Under the pieces are notes generated by a model. It made no database searches. It saw only the letters and a program-made list of their open reading frames with translations, and was not told the DNA's origin. Of a stretch of 8,391 bases of DNA, positions 1-6,598 are shown one piece after another. Within the stretch, counting starts at the first letter, position 1. Every line of letters starts with the position of its first letter. A program made the position numbers and the translations under genes. Origin of the DNA: Woeseiaceae bacterium (lineage in GTDB: Bacteria; Pseudomonadota; Gammaproteobacteria; Steroidobacterales; Woeseiaceae). The stretch spans positions 1 through 8,391 of the forward strand of contig WTCH01000140.1 of the NCBI GenBank assembly GCA_013138675.1. Reading direction: 5' to 3'.

Positions 1-1056
1 AAGGTAGGGCTCGACGATGGCATGACTGCGGTCGCCGCGCGGGATCTTGACCGTGTAGTCCTCGATCTTCTCCAGCAACCCGAGCGATTTGAATTCCTCG
101 ACGATCTTTTTGCGCGCGTCGAAGCGGTCCATGCCACGGTACGCCTCGGGAACGTCGTCGTTGAGGGAAGCGTCGTCGGTCAGGATGTTATACAAGGCGA
201 GGTCGTGACGCTTACCGAGCTCATAGTCATTGAAGTCGTGTGCGGGCGTGATCTTCACGCAGCCGGTTCCAAACTCTGCCTCGACGTAGTCGTCCGCGAC
301 AATCGGAATGCGGCGGCCGACGATCGGCAGAATGACTTCCTGACCAACGAGATCGGTGTAGCGTTCGTCGTCCGGGTGCACCGCGACCGCGCTATCGCCG
401 AGCATCGTTTCAGGGCGCGTGGTCGCTACGACCAGGTAAGCATCGCCCGAGGCAAGCGGATAGCGGAAATGCCACAGATGCCCGGGCTCATCTTCAGAGA
501 GAACTTCGAGATCGGACAGGGCTGTGTGCAGCACCGGGTCCCAGTTGACCAGGCGCTTGCCGCGGTAGATGAGGCCTTCTTCGTGCAGCTTTACGAAAAC
601 CTCGGCGACGGCTTCCGACAGTCCGTCGTCCATCGTAAAACGATCGCGGCTCCAGTCCAGAGATGCACCCATGCGCCGCAACTGATGCTCGATCTGGCCG
701 CCGGAGTGTTCCTTCCAGTCCCAGACGCGTTCAACAAACTTCTCACGGCCCAGGTCGCGTCGCGATGTCCCCTCGCTGTTCAACAGCCGTTCGACGACCA
801 TCTGCGTCGCGATGCCGGCGTGGTCCATGCCCGGCTGCCAGAGCGCGCGGCATCCCATCATGCGCTTGTAGCGGGTCAGGACATCCATAATGGTGTCCTG
901 GAACGCGTGCCCCATATGCAGCGTGCCCGTCACGTTCGGCGGCGGGATCATGATGCAATACGGCTTACCGTCGCCCTGCGGAGCGAAGTAGCCATTTTTC
1001 TCCCAGCGATCGTACGTTCGCTGTTCGATATCTTGGGGTTGGTAGGATTTGTCCAT
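1..1056 (-). CDS. valS: Valyl-tRNA synthetase, N-terminal 352 residues (cut by window edge)
   Basis: Cytoplasmic class Ia aminoacyl-tRNA synthetase that charges tRNA-Val with valine using ATP and hydrolyses mischarged products in an inserted editing domain. Reading the minus strand from the ATG at 1056-1054 gives an uninterrupted frame to base 1. The product shows the family N-terminus with PPPNVTGTLHMGHA at about residues 38-51, which includes the HIGH-type ATP motif HMGH at 47-50. GMDHAGIATQ follows at about 76-85. The editing-domain segment TTRPETMLGD starts near residue 212, and GTGCVKITPAHDFNDYE ends near 279. The KMSKS motif and anticodon-binding part lie beyond the window; full-length bacterial ValRS is usually around 900-950 residues. 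The ATG directly follows the holC stop codon, and no clear Shine-Dalgarno is visible in the holC tail, so translation is probably coupled to holC. No frameshift was seen. Identification is secure. Confidence 0.97.
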   Translation of the reverse strand, partial: MDKSYQPQDIEQRTYDRWEKNGYFAPQGDGKPYCIMIPPPNVTGTLHMGHAFQDTIMDVLTRYKRMMGCRALWQPGMDHAGIATQMVVERLLNSEGTSRRDLGREKFVERVWDWKEHSGGQIEHQLRRMGASLDWSRDRFTMDDGLSEAVAEVFVKLHEEGLIYRGKRLVNWDPVLHTALSDLEVLSEDEPGHLWHFRYPLASGDAYLVVATTRPETMLGDSAVAVHPDDERYTDLVGQEVILPIVGRRIPIVADDYVEAEFGTGCVKITPAHDFNDYELGKRHDLALYNILTDDASLNDDVPEAYRGMDRFDARKKIVEEFKSLGLLEKIEDYTVKIPRGDRSHAIVEPYL

Positions 1057-1485
1057 CTAGACGTTGTGCGTTTCGAGCGTATGTCCCTTGTCGCGGTAGG
1101 CTGCAAAGCGTCTGCGACTCAGTTGCTTGCAGTCATCGTCGGAGGTTACAAGCTCTGCGACTCTTGGGAAAGCCTCGGCGAATGACGGGATTTCATCACA
1201 CAGGTTGATCAGCAGGTCGCGCGGCTCGACCGCTTCGTTCTCACAACCGATCGTTATCGGCGCCTCGGCTGACGCCGAGGAACCGGAAAGTCGTTGGTGC
1301 GGAACGAAACTTCCGTCACGAAAGGTCCAGAGCAACTCGTCGAGGCGATCGGCATCGCCGCGGCTTCCGGCGTGGATGTGAACCGTATTTTTGAGCTTGT
1401 AGGCCTTCTCAGCCAGGCGACAGGCAAAGGTCTGGCGCGAATGCTGGCCTGCCTGACTGAGGATGTAGAAGTCGACCCTGGCCAT
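1057..1485 (-). CDS. holC: DNA polymerase III chi subunit
   Basis: Encodes the chi subunit of the DNA polymerase III clamp-loader complex. In E. coli chi pairs with psi (HolD) and contacts single-strand-binding protein on the lagging strand. The 142-residue product is close to the E. coli length of 147. It begins MARVDFYIL and contains the conserved central segment LLWTFRDGSFVPH at about residues 51-63, followed by an acidic stretch and a FPRVAELV segment near 106-113. The ATG at 1485-1483 is chosen because it gives the family N-terminus and overlaps the pepA stop as TAATG. A longer in-frame reading back to 1638 would only add out-of-frame pepA sequence. It sits between pepA and valS, the usual gammaproteobacterial order, and probably depends on re-initiation after pepA. 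A GC-rich inverted repeat lies inside the gene at 1263-1280. Confidence 0.93.
   Translation of the reverse strand: MARVDFYILSQAGQHSRQTFACRLAEKAYKLKNTVHIHAGSRGDADRLDELLWTFRDGSFVPHQRLSGSSASAEAPITIGCENEAVEPRDLLINLCDEIPSFAEAFPRVAELVTSDDDCKQLSRRRFAAYRDKGHTLETHNV
1263..1280. repeat. GC-rich inverted repeat (potential hairpin) inside holC
   Basis: CCTCGGC (1263-1269) and GCCGAGG (1274-1280) are perfect reverse complements separated by TGAC. This gives a seven-base-pair, GC-rich stem with a four-base loop. It lies within holC at about codons 69-74, encoding a Ser/Ala/Glu-rich stretch. There is no T-run after it on either strand, so it is not an intrinsic terminator. It may be chance in GC-rich code, or a small RNA structure affecting processing of the pepA-holC-valS message. 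The repeat is certain; a function is not. Confidence 0.5.
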
Positions 1486-2981
1486 TAGGGCAGGGCGCCA
1501 CATCGGCCCAGCAGGTACTCGGTCAGCATCGGGACAGGGCGGCCCGTTGCGCCCTTGAGCTTTCCGGACTTCCAGGCTGTTCCAGCGATATCGAGATGTG
1601 CCCAGTTCAGCCCATCGGTGAACTTGCCGAGGAAACAACCGGCCGTGATTGCGCCACCCGCGCGACCACCAACATTGGCCATGTCTGCAAAGTTACTCTT
1701 CAGTTCCGCCGTCCACTCGTCACCCAGTGGCATTGGCCAGCCGCGATCATCGGACGACAAGCCAGCGGCAACGAGTTTCGCCGACAATTTCTCGTTGTAA
1801 CTCATGACAGCGGTGCGGTGGTGGCCAAGTGCAATAACACAGGCGCCGGTTAGTGTCGCGACGTCAATTATCGTGTCCGGTTTGAAGCGACGCGAATAGG
1901 TCAGCGCGTCGCACAGGATCAGGCGACCTTCCGCATCGGTATTCAGAATCTCGATGGTCTGGCCGGACATGCTCTTGACGATATCGCCAGGTTTGGTCGC
2001 CAGGCCGCTCGGCAGGTTCTCGACGGCCGGAACGACAACATTCACATTGATCGGCAATTTCAGCTTGGCCACTGCGGCCATGGTGCCGATCACGCCGGCC
2101 GCACCGCACATGTCGAACTTCATCTCATCCATGCCGGGGCCAGGCTTCAACGATATACCACCCGAGTCGAAGGTCACGCCCTTGCCAACAAGTACGACCG
2201 GCTTTTGCCCGGTCTTGCCCTTGTACTGCATGACAATGAGTTTGGCAGGTTCTTTGGTGCCCGCCGTCACCGATAACAGGGAGTGCATGCCAAGACGTTT
2301 CATCTCGGCTTCGTTCACTATTTTGGTTGTTAAATTCTTGTGTTCACGCGCGAGTTTCTGCGCGGTACGGGCAATGTGGCTGGGTGTGCAGACATTCGCC
2401 GGCAGATTGCCGAGGTCCTTGGTGAGCGACATGCCGGCAACGATAGCTGCGCCATGCTCGGCACCACGCTTCGACTTGGCGGCGTCACCCTGTTTGGCAA
2501 TAGCGAGTCCAACCTTGCGCAACGGCATAAGAGGCGCCTTTTTACCGCTCTTCATTGCTGTAAACCGGTATAGCGCTTCGCCGACTGTTTGAGCCGTGTG
2601 CCGGGCAAGGTAGTAGCTGCCAGCACCGGAGACGTCTTCGAGCGTCAGGCTGTTGAGGATTTCGCGGCTCTTGGTGCCTGAAATGGCCTGCAAAGCAGCG
2701 CTGAGCGCGCGGCGGAATTTCGCAACGTCGAAGGCACTGAATTTACCCAGTCCAACCACGGCGACGCGCGTCGCTTTGACGCCAGCCACGTCCGTCAGAA
2801 CGACGCAGCGCCCGAGCTGGGCGGAGATGTCGCCATTTTTCAGGAGTCTCTTGAGTGAGCCCTTGCTTGCGGCATCAATGTCTGTCGCACCGCTGCTCAA
2901 TCGTCCACGATCGTAGATACCAACGATCACACAGTCGACGGCACGGCGTGACGCGGCGCTCGTAGTCGTAAAATAGTTCAT
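1485..2981 (-). CDS. pepA: Leucyl aminopeptidase (M17 family, PepA)
   Basis: Cytosolic two-metal aminopeptidase that removes N-terminal residues, preferentially leucine, from peptides. The E. coli homologue also binds DNA as an architectural factor at Xer sites and at carAB. The 498-residue product is close to the family's usual size of about 500. The catalytic C-terminal domain is intact. VGKGVTFDSGG gives metal ligands K267 and D272, and MDEMKFD gives D290. The signature NTDAEGRL at 347-354 gives ligands D349 and E351 and the bicarbonate-binding R353. K279 in SLKP matches the second catalytic lysine. All of these lie three residues before the E. coli numbering. The N-terminal domain (roughly 1-160) is more divergent, as is usual for the family. 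The ATG at 2981 gives a natural N-terminus; the ribosome-binding site is weak (an AAGAATAAGAC stretch upstream). It is first in pepA-holC-valS and divergent from lptF. Confidence 0.96.
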   Translation of the reverse strand: MNYFTTTSAASRRAVDCVIVGIYDRGRLSSGATDIDAASKGSLKRLLKNGDISAQLGRCVVLTDVAGVKATRVAVVGLGKFSAFDVAKFRRALSAALQAISGTKSREILNSLTLEDVSGAGSYYLARHTAQTVGEALYRFTAMKSGKKAPLMPLRKVGLAIAKQGDAAKSKRGAEHGAAIVAGMSLTKDLGNLPANVCTPSHIARTAQKLAREHKNLTTKIVNEAEMKRLGMHSLLSVTAGTKEPAKLIVMQYKGKTGQKPVVLVGKGVTFDSGGISLKPGPGMDEMKFDMCGAAGVIGTMAAVAKLKLPINVNVVVPAVENLPSGLATKPGDIVKSMSGQTIEILNTDAEGRLILCDALTYSRRFKPDTIIDVATLTGACVIALGHHRTAVMSYNEKLSAKLVAAGLSSDDRGWPMPLGDEWTAELKSNFADMANVGGRAGGAITAGCFLGKFTDGLNWAHLDIAGTAWKSGKLKGATGRPVPMLTEYLLGRCGALP

Positions 2982-3105
2982 AGATTGTCTTATTCTTGTG
3001 GTTGGAAACAGCCGGGACGCTTTGTGATGCGAGGGCTGTCGCGGGCAAAATAAAAGCGGTAGTCTAACTGATTACGCCCCACTGGTTAAGAATTCCCAAA
3101 CCCAG
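2982..3105. promoter_or_regulatory. Divergent intergenic region between pepA and lptF
   Basis: This 124-base gap separates the outward-facing pepA and lptF genes and must hold the promoters for both units unless they start further off. It is visibly richer in A/T than the flanking code (for example AAAATAAAA at 3047-3055). A short inverted repeat, ACAGCC (3008-3013) with GGCTGT (3034-3039), encloses a 20-base loop and is probably weak. For lptF, TTGTGA (3022-3027) and CAAAAT (3046-3051), spaced 18 bases, are only loose matches to sigma-70 boxes. I see no small gene and no riboswitch here. The lptF ATG has only a weak purine stretch (AAGAA at 3089-3093) and no good Shine-Dalgarno. Confidence 0.55.
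3061..3089 (-). promoter_or_regulatory. pepA: Candidate sigma-70-like promoter for pepA-holC-valS
   Basis: On the minus strand, TTAACC (3089-3084) and TAGACT (3066-3061) are separated by exactly 17 bases. Each matches four of six positions of the sigma-70 -35 and -10 consensus. A start site a few bases further on would leave an untranslated leader of about 75 bases before the pepA ATG. Matches of this quality are common by chance, so this is only a candidate. Confidence 0.25.
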
Positions 3106-4200
3106 ATGCGCCGCATACTCGATCGATACATATTTCGCGAGATAGCCTCGACATGGCTGGGTGTGACCCTGGTGCTGCTGCTGATCCTGCTGACTAACCA
3201 GTTTGCGAGGATCCTGGGTGAAGTTGCGAAGGGCCAGTTGCCAAAAGAAGCGGCAATGGATGTCATCGTGCTGTCGGCGGCACAATACCTGACCATTATC
3301 GTGCCAATTGGACTGTTCTTGTCCGTGATGATGGCTCTCGGCAGACTTTACAAAGATAGCGAGCTGCCCGCCATGATGGCCTGTCGTGTGGGCCCTGCAG
3401 GCATCTATCGGCCACTATTATGGCTGCTTGTACCTATTGCTGGCGGTGTTGCCTGGCTGTCAATGGATCTTGGCCCGCGCGCCCTGCAGGAAGTGGATCG
3501 CATTGGTACTGCAGCGCGGCGAGAGGCGGACCTGACGAGCATAGAACCCGGTCGGTTCACCGAAGTTGGCCCCAATGATGCCGTGGTCTACGGAGAGCGC
3601 GTTCTTCCCGATGGCTCGATGGAAAACGTCTTCCTGCACCGTCGCGTTTCCGATGACGATACCGGTGGCGTGGTGGAAGTCGTGGTCGCGAAGCGAGGTG
3701 AGCAAGTCGATTCGGACGACCCGGACGTGCGCTTCTTGGTCCTTCGAGACGGCCGGCGCTATGAGGGCGTTCCCGGAACGTCCCAGTTCAGGGTCGTCGA
3801 ATTCGCCGAACACGGTATCCCGTATCGATTGCCGAGCCTGGACCCGGAGGATCCGAAACCACGCGCAATGACATTTCTTAATTTGGCCGAGGCTGACGGG
3901 GTTGAATACGTCGCCGAAATGCAATGGCGCATTAGCGTACCGCTGGCGACCATCATTCTCGGCATACTCGCTGTGCCACTGAGCAAGACGGAACCTCGCG
4001 CCGGTCGATACGGACGATTGGCCATAGGCCTGCTTGTGTTCATCATCTATATGAATATGCTCAGCGCTGCGAAGTCCTGGACCGAGCAAGGTTCCATTTC
4101 GCCACTCCTGGGACTGTGGTGGGTGCACGGCGCGCTGTTGTTTTTCGCGCTGGTTCTGCTCGGCGTGCAAAACTCTGTTCACAAGAGAATACTGAGATGA
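3106..4200 (+). CDS. lptF: LPS export ABC transporter permease LptF
   Basis: Inner-membrane subunit of the LptB2FG transporter, which extracts lipopolysaccharide from the inner membrane and passes it through LptC and LptA to the outer-membrane LptDE complex. The 364-residue product is near the E. coli length (366) and has the LptF/LptG layout. Three N-terminal membrane segments lie at roughly 14-34, 52-76 and 100-118. A periplasmic beta-rich domain follows at about 120-270, then three C-terminal membrane segments from about 275 to the end. The cytoplasmic turn GRLYKDSELPAMMACRVG (79-96) corresponds to the coupling-helix region that contacts the ATPase LptB. The ATG at 3106 yields the expected MRRILDRYIFRE start. 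LptG follows with a four-base overlap. lptB, lptA and lptC are not in the window, which is normal because they usually sit at another locus. Confidence 0.95.
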   Translation: MRRILDRYIFREIASTWLGVTLVLLLILLTNQFARILGEVAKGQLPKEAAMDVIVLSAAQYLTIIVPIGLFLSVMMALGRLYKDSELPAMMACRVGPAGIYRPLLWLLVPIAGGVAWLSMDLGPRALQEVDRIGTAARREADLTSIEPGRFTEVGPNDAVVYGERVLPDGSMENVFLHRRVSDDDTGGVVEVVVAKRGEQVDSDDPDVRFLVLRDGRRYEGVPGTSQFRVVEFAEHGIPYRLPSLDPEDPKPRAMTFLNLAEADGVEYVAEMQWRISVPLATIILGILAVPLSKTEPRAGRYGRLAIGLLVFIIYMNMLSAAKSWTEQGSISPLLGLWWVHGALLFFALVLLGVQNSVHKRILR

Positions 4201-5264
4201 ACAGTATTCTGAGCCAGTACATGATGCGTATGATTCTTGCGTCGACTGCGCTGGTGCTCGTCGTCTTGCTCGCATTGGCTGGTTTGTTCGAGTTCATTGC
4301 GGAACTTGACGACATGCGGGGTGATTATCAGACCCCGAGAGTCATTCTGTACACCTTTCTGCGATTGCCACAATTGGCATTCGAAATGATGCCGGTTGCG
4401 GCGTTAATCGGGTCGCTGCTCGGCCTCGGTTCGCTCGCCGCCAACGGCGAGATCATTGTTATGCGCTCGGCCGGTTTGTCGATCAGGAAGTTGTCAGGAA
4501 TGGTCGCCGTTACGGGATTTGTGCTTCTCGTGTCCACGGCACTTCTCGGCGAGTTCATCGGGCCGCCACTTGACTATTTCGCCCGAAATATGCGGCTCGA
4601 AGCGCGGTTCGATCAGGATGACGAACGACTCGGCAATGCCACCTGGGTTCGCGATGGTCCAGTGATATTGCATCTGGAACGAGTAAGTCCTGAATTCGAA
4701 TTCGGCAGCCTCTACATGTTTCTGCTCAATGACAGGAATGGACTGTCCGCAATCGCCAGGGCCGAAAATTCGGGTATTGACGATGACGATCAGTGGGTCC
4801 TCGAAAATTTGCACGAAACGCGCTTCGAAGATGACGGCGTGCAGGTCGTCGAATCATCGTTGGCCATAGAGTCTTTCGATATTGATGTCGAATTGCTTGG
4901 CATTTCGCTCGTCAAGCCACAAAGCCTGTCTGGAGAGGGCCTGATGACCTATATCGCGTATCTCGAGCGCAACAGTCTTGATTCGCGCAGGTATGAAACC
5001 GAGCTTTGGTATCGAATTGCACGCACGACTACCGTCATGATCATGCCGATTCTGGCACTGGCCTTCGTTTTTGGATCGCTGCGAACAGGCGGGGCAGGTG
5101 CGCGACTCATGATTGGCGTCGTCATCGGCCTTGGCTACTACCTGGCAAGCGAGGTGCTTGCCAATTCAGGCCAGGTATTCAACTTCGATCCCGCGGTTAT
5201 CGCCTGGCTGCCGTCAGCATTACTCGCGATAGTGACGGTCACTGCCCTAAGTCGAATCAGGTAA
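4197..5264 (+). CDS. lptG: LPS export ABC transporter permease LptG
   Basis: Second transmembrane subunit of LptB2FG, forming with LptF the central cavity that receives lipopolysaccharide. The 355-residue product is close to the E. coli length (360) and repeats the LptF layout. Membrane segments lie near 12-34, 60-80 and 101-122, a periplasmic domain spans about 125-270, and three membrane segments follow to the C-terminus. The coupling-helix segment GSLAANGEIIVMRSAGLSI (78-96) is well conserved for LptG, as is the FGSLRTGGAGARLMIG stretch after the fourth membrane segment. The start is the ATG at 4197-4199 because it overlaps the lptF stop as ATGA and begins at the family N-terminus. An upstream in-frame start at 4116 would add 27 residues read out of frame from lptF. 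The stop lies three bases from that of the convergent RDD-family gene. Confidence 0.95.
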   Translation: MNSILSQYMMRMILASTALVLVVLLALAGLFEFIAELDDMRGDYQTPRVILYTFLRLPQLAFEMMPVAALIGSLLGLGSLAANGEIIVMRSAGLSIRKLSGMVAVTGFVLLVSTALLGEFIGPPLDYFARNMRLEARFDQDDERLGNATWVRDGPVILHLERVSPEFEFGSLYMFLLNDRNGLSAIARAENSGIDDDDQWVLENLHETRFEDDGVQVVESSLAIESFDIDVELLGISLVKPQSLSGEGLMTYIAYLERNSLDSRRYETELWYRIARTTTVMIMPILALAFVFGSLRTGGAGARLMIGVVIGLGYYLASEVLANSGQVFNFDPAVIAWLPSALLAIVTVTALSRIR

Positions 5265-5265
5265 C

Positions 5266-5282
5266 CACTACTTCGGGTAGTG
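5266..5282. terminator. Possible hairpin at the lptG/RDD gene convergence
   Basis: CACTAC (5266-5271) and GTAGTG (5277-5282) are perfect reverse complements around TTCGG. An alternative fold gives a C(TTCG)G tetraloop with one bulged G. The structure begins just after the lptG stop and, on the other strand, includes the stop codon and last codons of the RDD-family gene. No T-run follows on either strand, so it is not a textbook intrinsic terminator. It could act as a 3'-end stabiliser or weak two-way terminator. Confidence 0.35.
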
Positions 5283-5687
5283 CAGCATTCGTGTACCCGC
5301 GATTCGGTCGTGCCACGTTAGTTTGTCTTTGTCCCAGAGCTGCCACAGGAATCCGAGTCCGAAAGGAATCAGCGACACGATTGCGACGAAAAATCGCAGG
5401 CTGGCAACGGTAATTGATGGAGAACCGCCATCGTCAGTTTCCAGGCGCAAACGCCAGGCGCGCATGCCAAGTGTTTGGCCACCCCTGGTCCAGAAATATA
5501 CGAAAAACAGGTACATGACGATCAGCATGCTGAGCTGATAAAGAAAGTTGTTGTCCGGCTCGACAGTCTCGCCGCCGCGTTCGACGACGAACGGAACTGT
5601 CGCCAGCATCAGTACGGCTGTAACAAGCAGGCCGTCGTACAACATAGCTCCAAGGCGTCGGAGCAGGGTAGCGTTGACGGACTTCAT
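5268..5687 (-). CDS. RDD-family small membrane protein
   Basis: A 139-residue integral membrane protein of the RDD family, named for conserved Arg and Asp residues. Its biochemical role is generally unknown; some members are linked to ion transport. The family pattern is visible. An N-terminal LLRRLGAMLYDGLL segment (about 8-21) supplies the Arg and Asp of the first helix. GGQTLGMRAWRLRL (about 69-82) is the typical motif after the second helix, and HDRIAGTRML (about 126-135) is the C-terminal motif. Hydrophobic segments lie near 18-35, 50-67 and 97-118. The length is typical of stand-alone RDD proteins. The ATG at 5687-5685 overlaps the stop of the upstream aldo/keto reductase gene as ATGA, so translation is probably coupled. 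The gene ends against lptG. The family call is firm; no function can be assigned. Confidence 0.88.
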   Translation of the reverse strand: MKSVNATLLRRLGAMLYDGLLVTAVLMLATVPFVVERGGETVEPDNNFLYQLSMLIVMYLFFVYFWTRGGQTLGMRAWRLRLETDDGGSPSITVASLRFFVAIVSLIPFGLGFLWQLWDKDKLTWHDRIAGTRMLHYPK

Positions 5688-6598
5688 AGCGACGCCATAT
5701 ACGCGATCATGCGTTGTCGCATAGCGTCATCCGGTAATGGGCCGAATCCAGCCTCCAGATTGTCCCGCATGTGGTGCGGTTTACTCGTTGCGGGGATCAC
5801 GCACGTCACTGCCGGGTGACTGATGATGAATTTCAAGAAAAACTGACCCCAGCTGGCGGCGAATTCTGTAGCCCACTCCGGCAGTGACTCGCCAGACACG
5901 GCACGAAACAGACGCCCCGACTGATACGGGCGATTGATCAGCACGGCGATTCCCATGTCGTGTGCTAGCGGCAGGATCCGCTCATCGGCTTCGGGTTCGC
6001 CTAACGAATAGTTGATCTGGATGAAGTCGGGCTTATGCTGTTTCATTGCACTCTCAAGCCGGTTAAACGCGCTCTTGGTGTAGTGGGTGAGGCCGTTATA
6101 GCGAATACGTCCGTTTTGTTGCCAGTCGCGTATGGTCTTCATATGGACATCGGTATCGCGCAGGTTGTGCACCTGCATCAGATCGATGACGTCAGTGTTC
6201 ATCAGCTGCGCCGACCGGTTCATTTGTTCGATCCCCGCATCGCGGCCGTTAGTCCAGACTTTCGTCGCGATAAACATCGCCTCCCGCGGGCTGCCGGCGT
6301 CGACGACATTTCCGATGACCTTCTCGGAGCGGTTGTACATGGGTGACGTGTCTATGACGCTGCCGCCTTCGCCGAGCAACAGGTCGACGATTTCCTGTGG
6401 CATTGCGATATCTTCGGCTGTGCTGGAGACGTCGAATACGCTGTAGGTACCGAGGCCGATCGCAGGAAGCTCTTCGCCGGTTGACGGAATGGGTCGTGAG
6501 GTCATTTTGCGTTCTGCCGTTAGTCCGAAGCGGGGAAAGAGGCCCAAAGCTCCTGCGGCGAGCATTGCCTCGCGTCGCGTCCAGACATGCCCGCTCAT
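5684..6598 (-). CDS. Aldo/keto reductase with apparent Tat signal peptide
   Basis: NAD(P)H-dependent oxidoreductase of the aldo/keto reductase superfamily; the substrate cannot be told from sequence. In the 304-residue product the usual tetrad is present: D83 and Y88 in VIDTSPMYNR, K113 in ATKVW, and H144 in MQVHN. The TIM-barrel start (LPAIGLGTYSVFDV) lies near residues 44-57 and a cofactor-binding-like segment (CVIPATSKPHHMRDN) near 266-280. Before the barrel there is an extra leader: TRREAMLAAGALGL at 7-20 and an LTA-ER junction near 28. This looks like a twin-arginine signal, so the enzyme may be exported folded to the periplasm. The ATG at 6598-6596 is chosen because it overlaps the transporter stop as ATGA and places the arginine pair eight residues in. 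Starting at 6655 would add 19 unrelated residues. The gene is flanked in operon fashion by the transporter and the RDD gene. Confidence 0.9.
   Translation of the reverse strand: MSGHVWTRREAMLAAGALGLFPRFGLTAERKMTSRPIPSTGEELPAIGLGTYSVFDVSSTAEDIAMPQEIVDLLLGEGGSVIDTSPMYNRSEKVIGNVVDAGSPREAMFIATKVWTNGRDAGIEQMNRSAQLMNTDVIDLMQVHNLRDTDVHMKTIRDWQQNGRIRYNGLTHYTKSAFNRLESAMKQHKPDFIQINYSLGEPEADERILPLAHDMGIAVLINRPYQSGRLFRAVSGESLPEWATEFAASWGQFFLKFIISHPAVTCVIPATSKPHHMRDNLEAGFGPLPDDAMRQRMIAYMASL

Noticed and set aside
22..1185. Long plus-strand open frame of 387 codons
   Set aside because: It lies antisense to valS, whose motifs are unmistakable in the minus frame. The plus product shows no recognisable domain and reads as the mirror of a GC-rich gene.
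1486..1638. Extended N-terminus for HolC starting at 1638
   Set aside because: The extra 51 residues are pepA read out of frame; the ATG at 1485 gives the family N-terminus and the usual overlap.
1954..2592. Plus-strand open frame of 212 codons inside pepA
   Set aside because: It is antisense to the catalytic domain of PepA, has no family features, and is explained by the coding pattern of the opposite strand.
3008..3039. ACAGCC/GGCTGT inverted repeat as an attenuator or riboswitch
   Set aside because: Only six pairs around a 20-base loop, no alternative stem, no T-run and no known riboswitch core were visible.
4116..4196. Upstream start giving a 382-residue LptG
   Set aside because: The extra 27 residues are lptF read in another frame; the ATG at 4197 gives the expected N-terminus and length.
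3460..4275. Minus-strand open frame of 271 codons across lptF and lptG
   Set aside because: It is antisense to two clearly conserved genes and its product is low in hydrophobic structure and without motifs.
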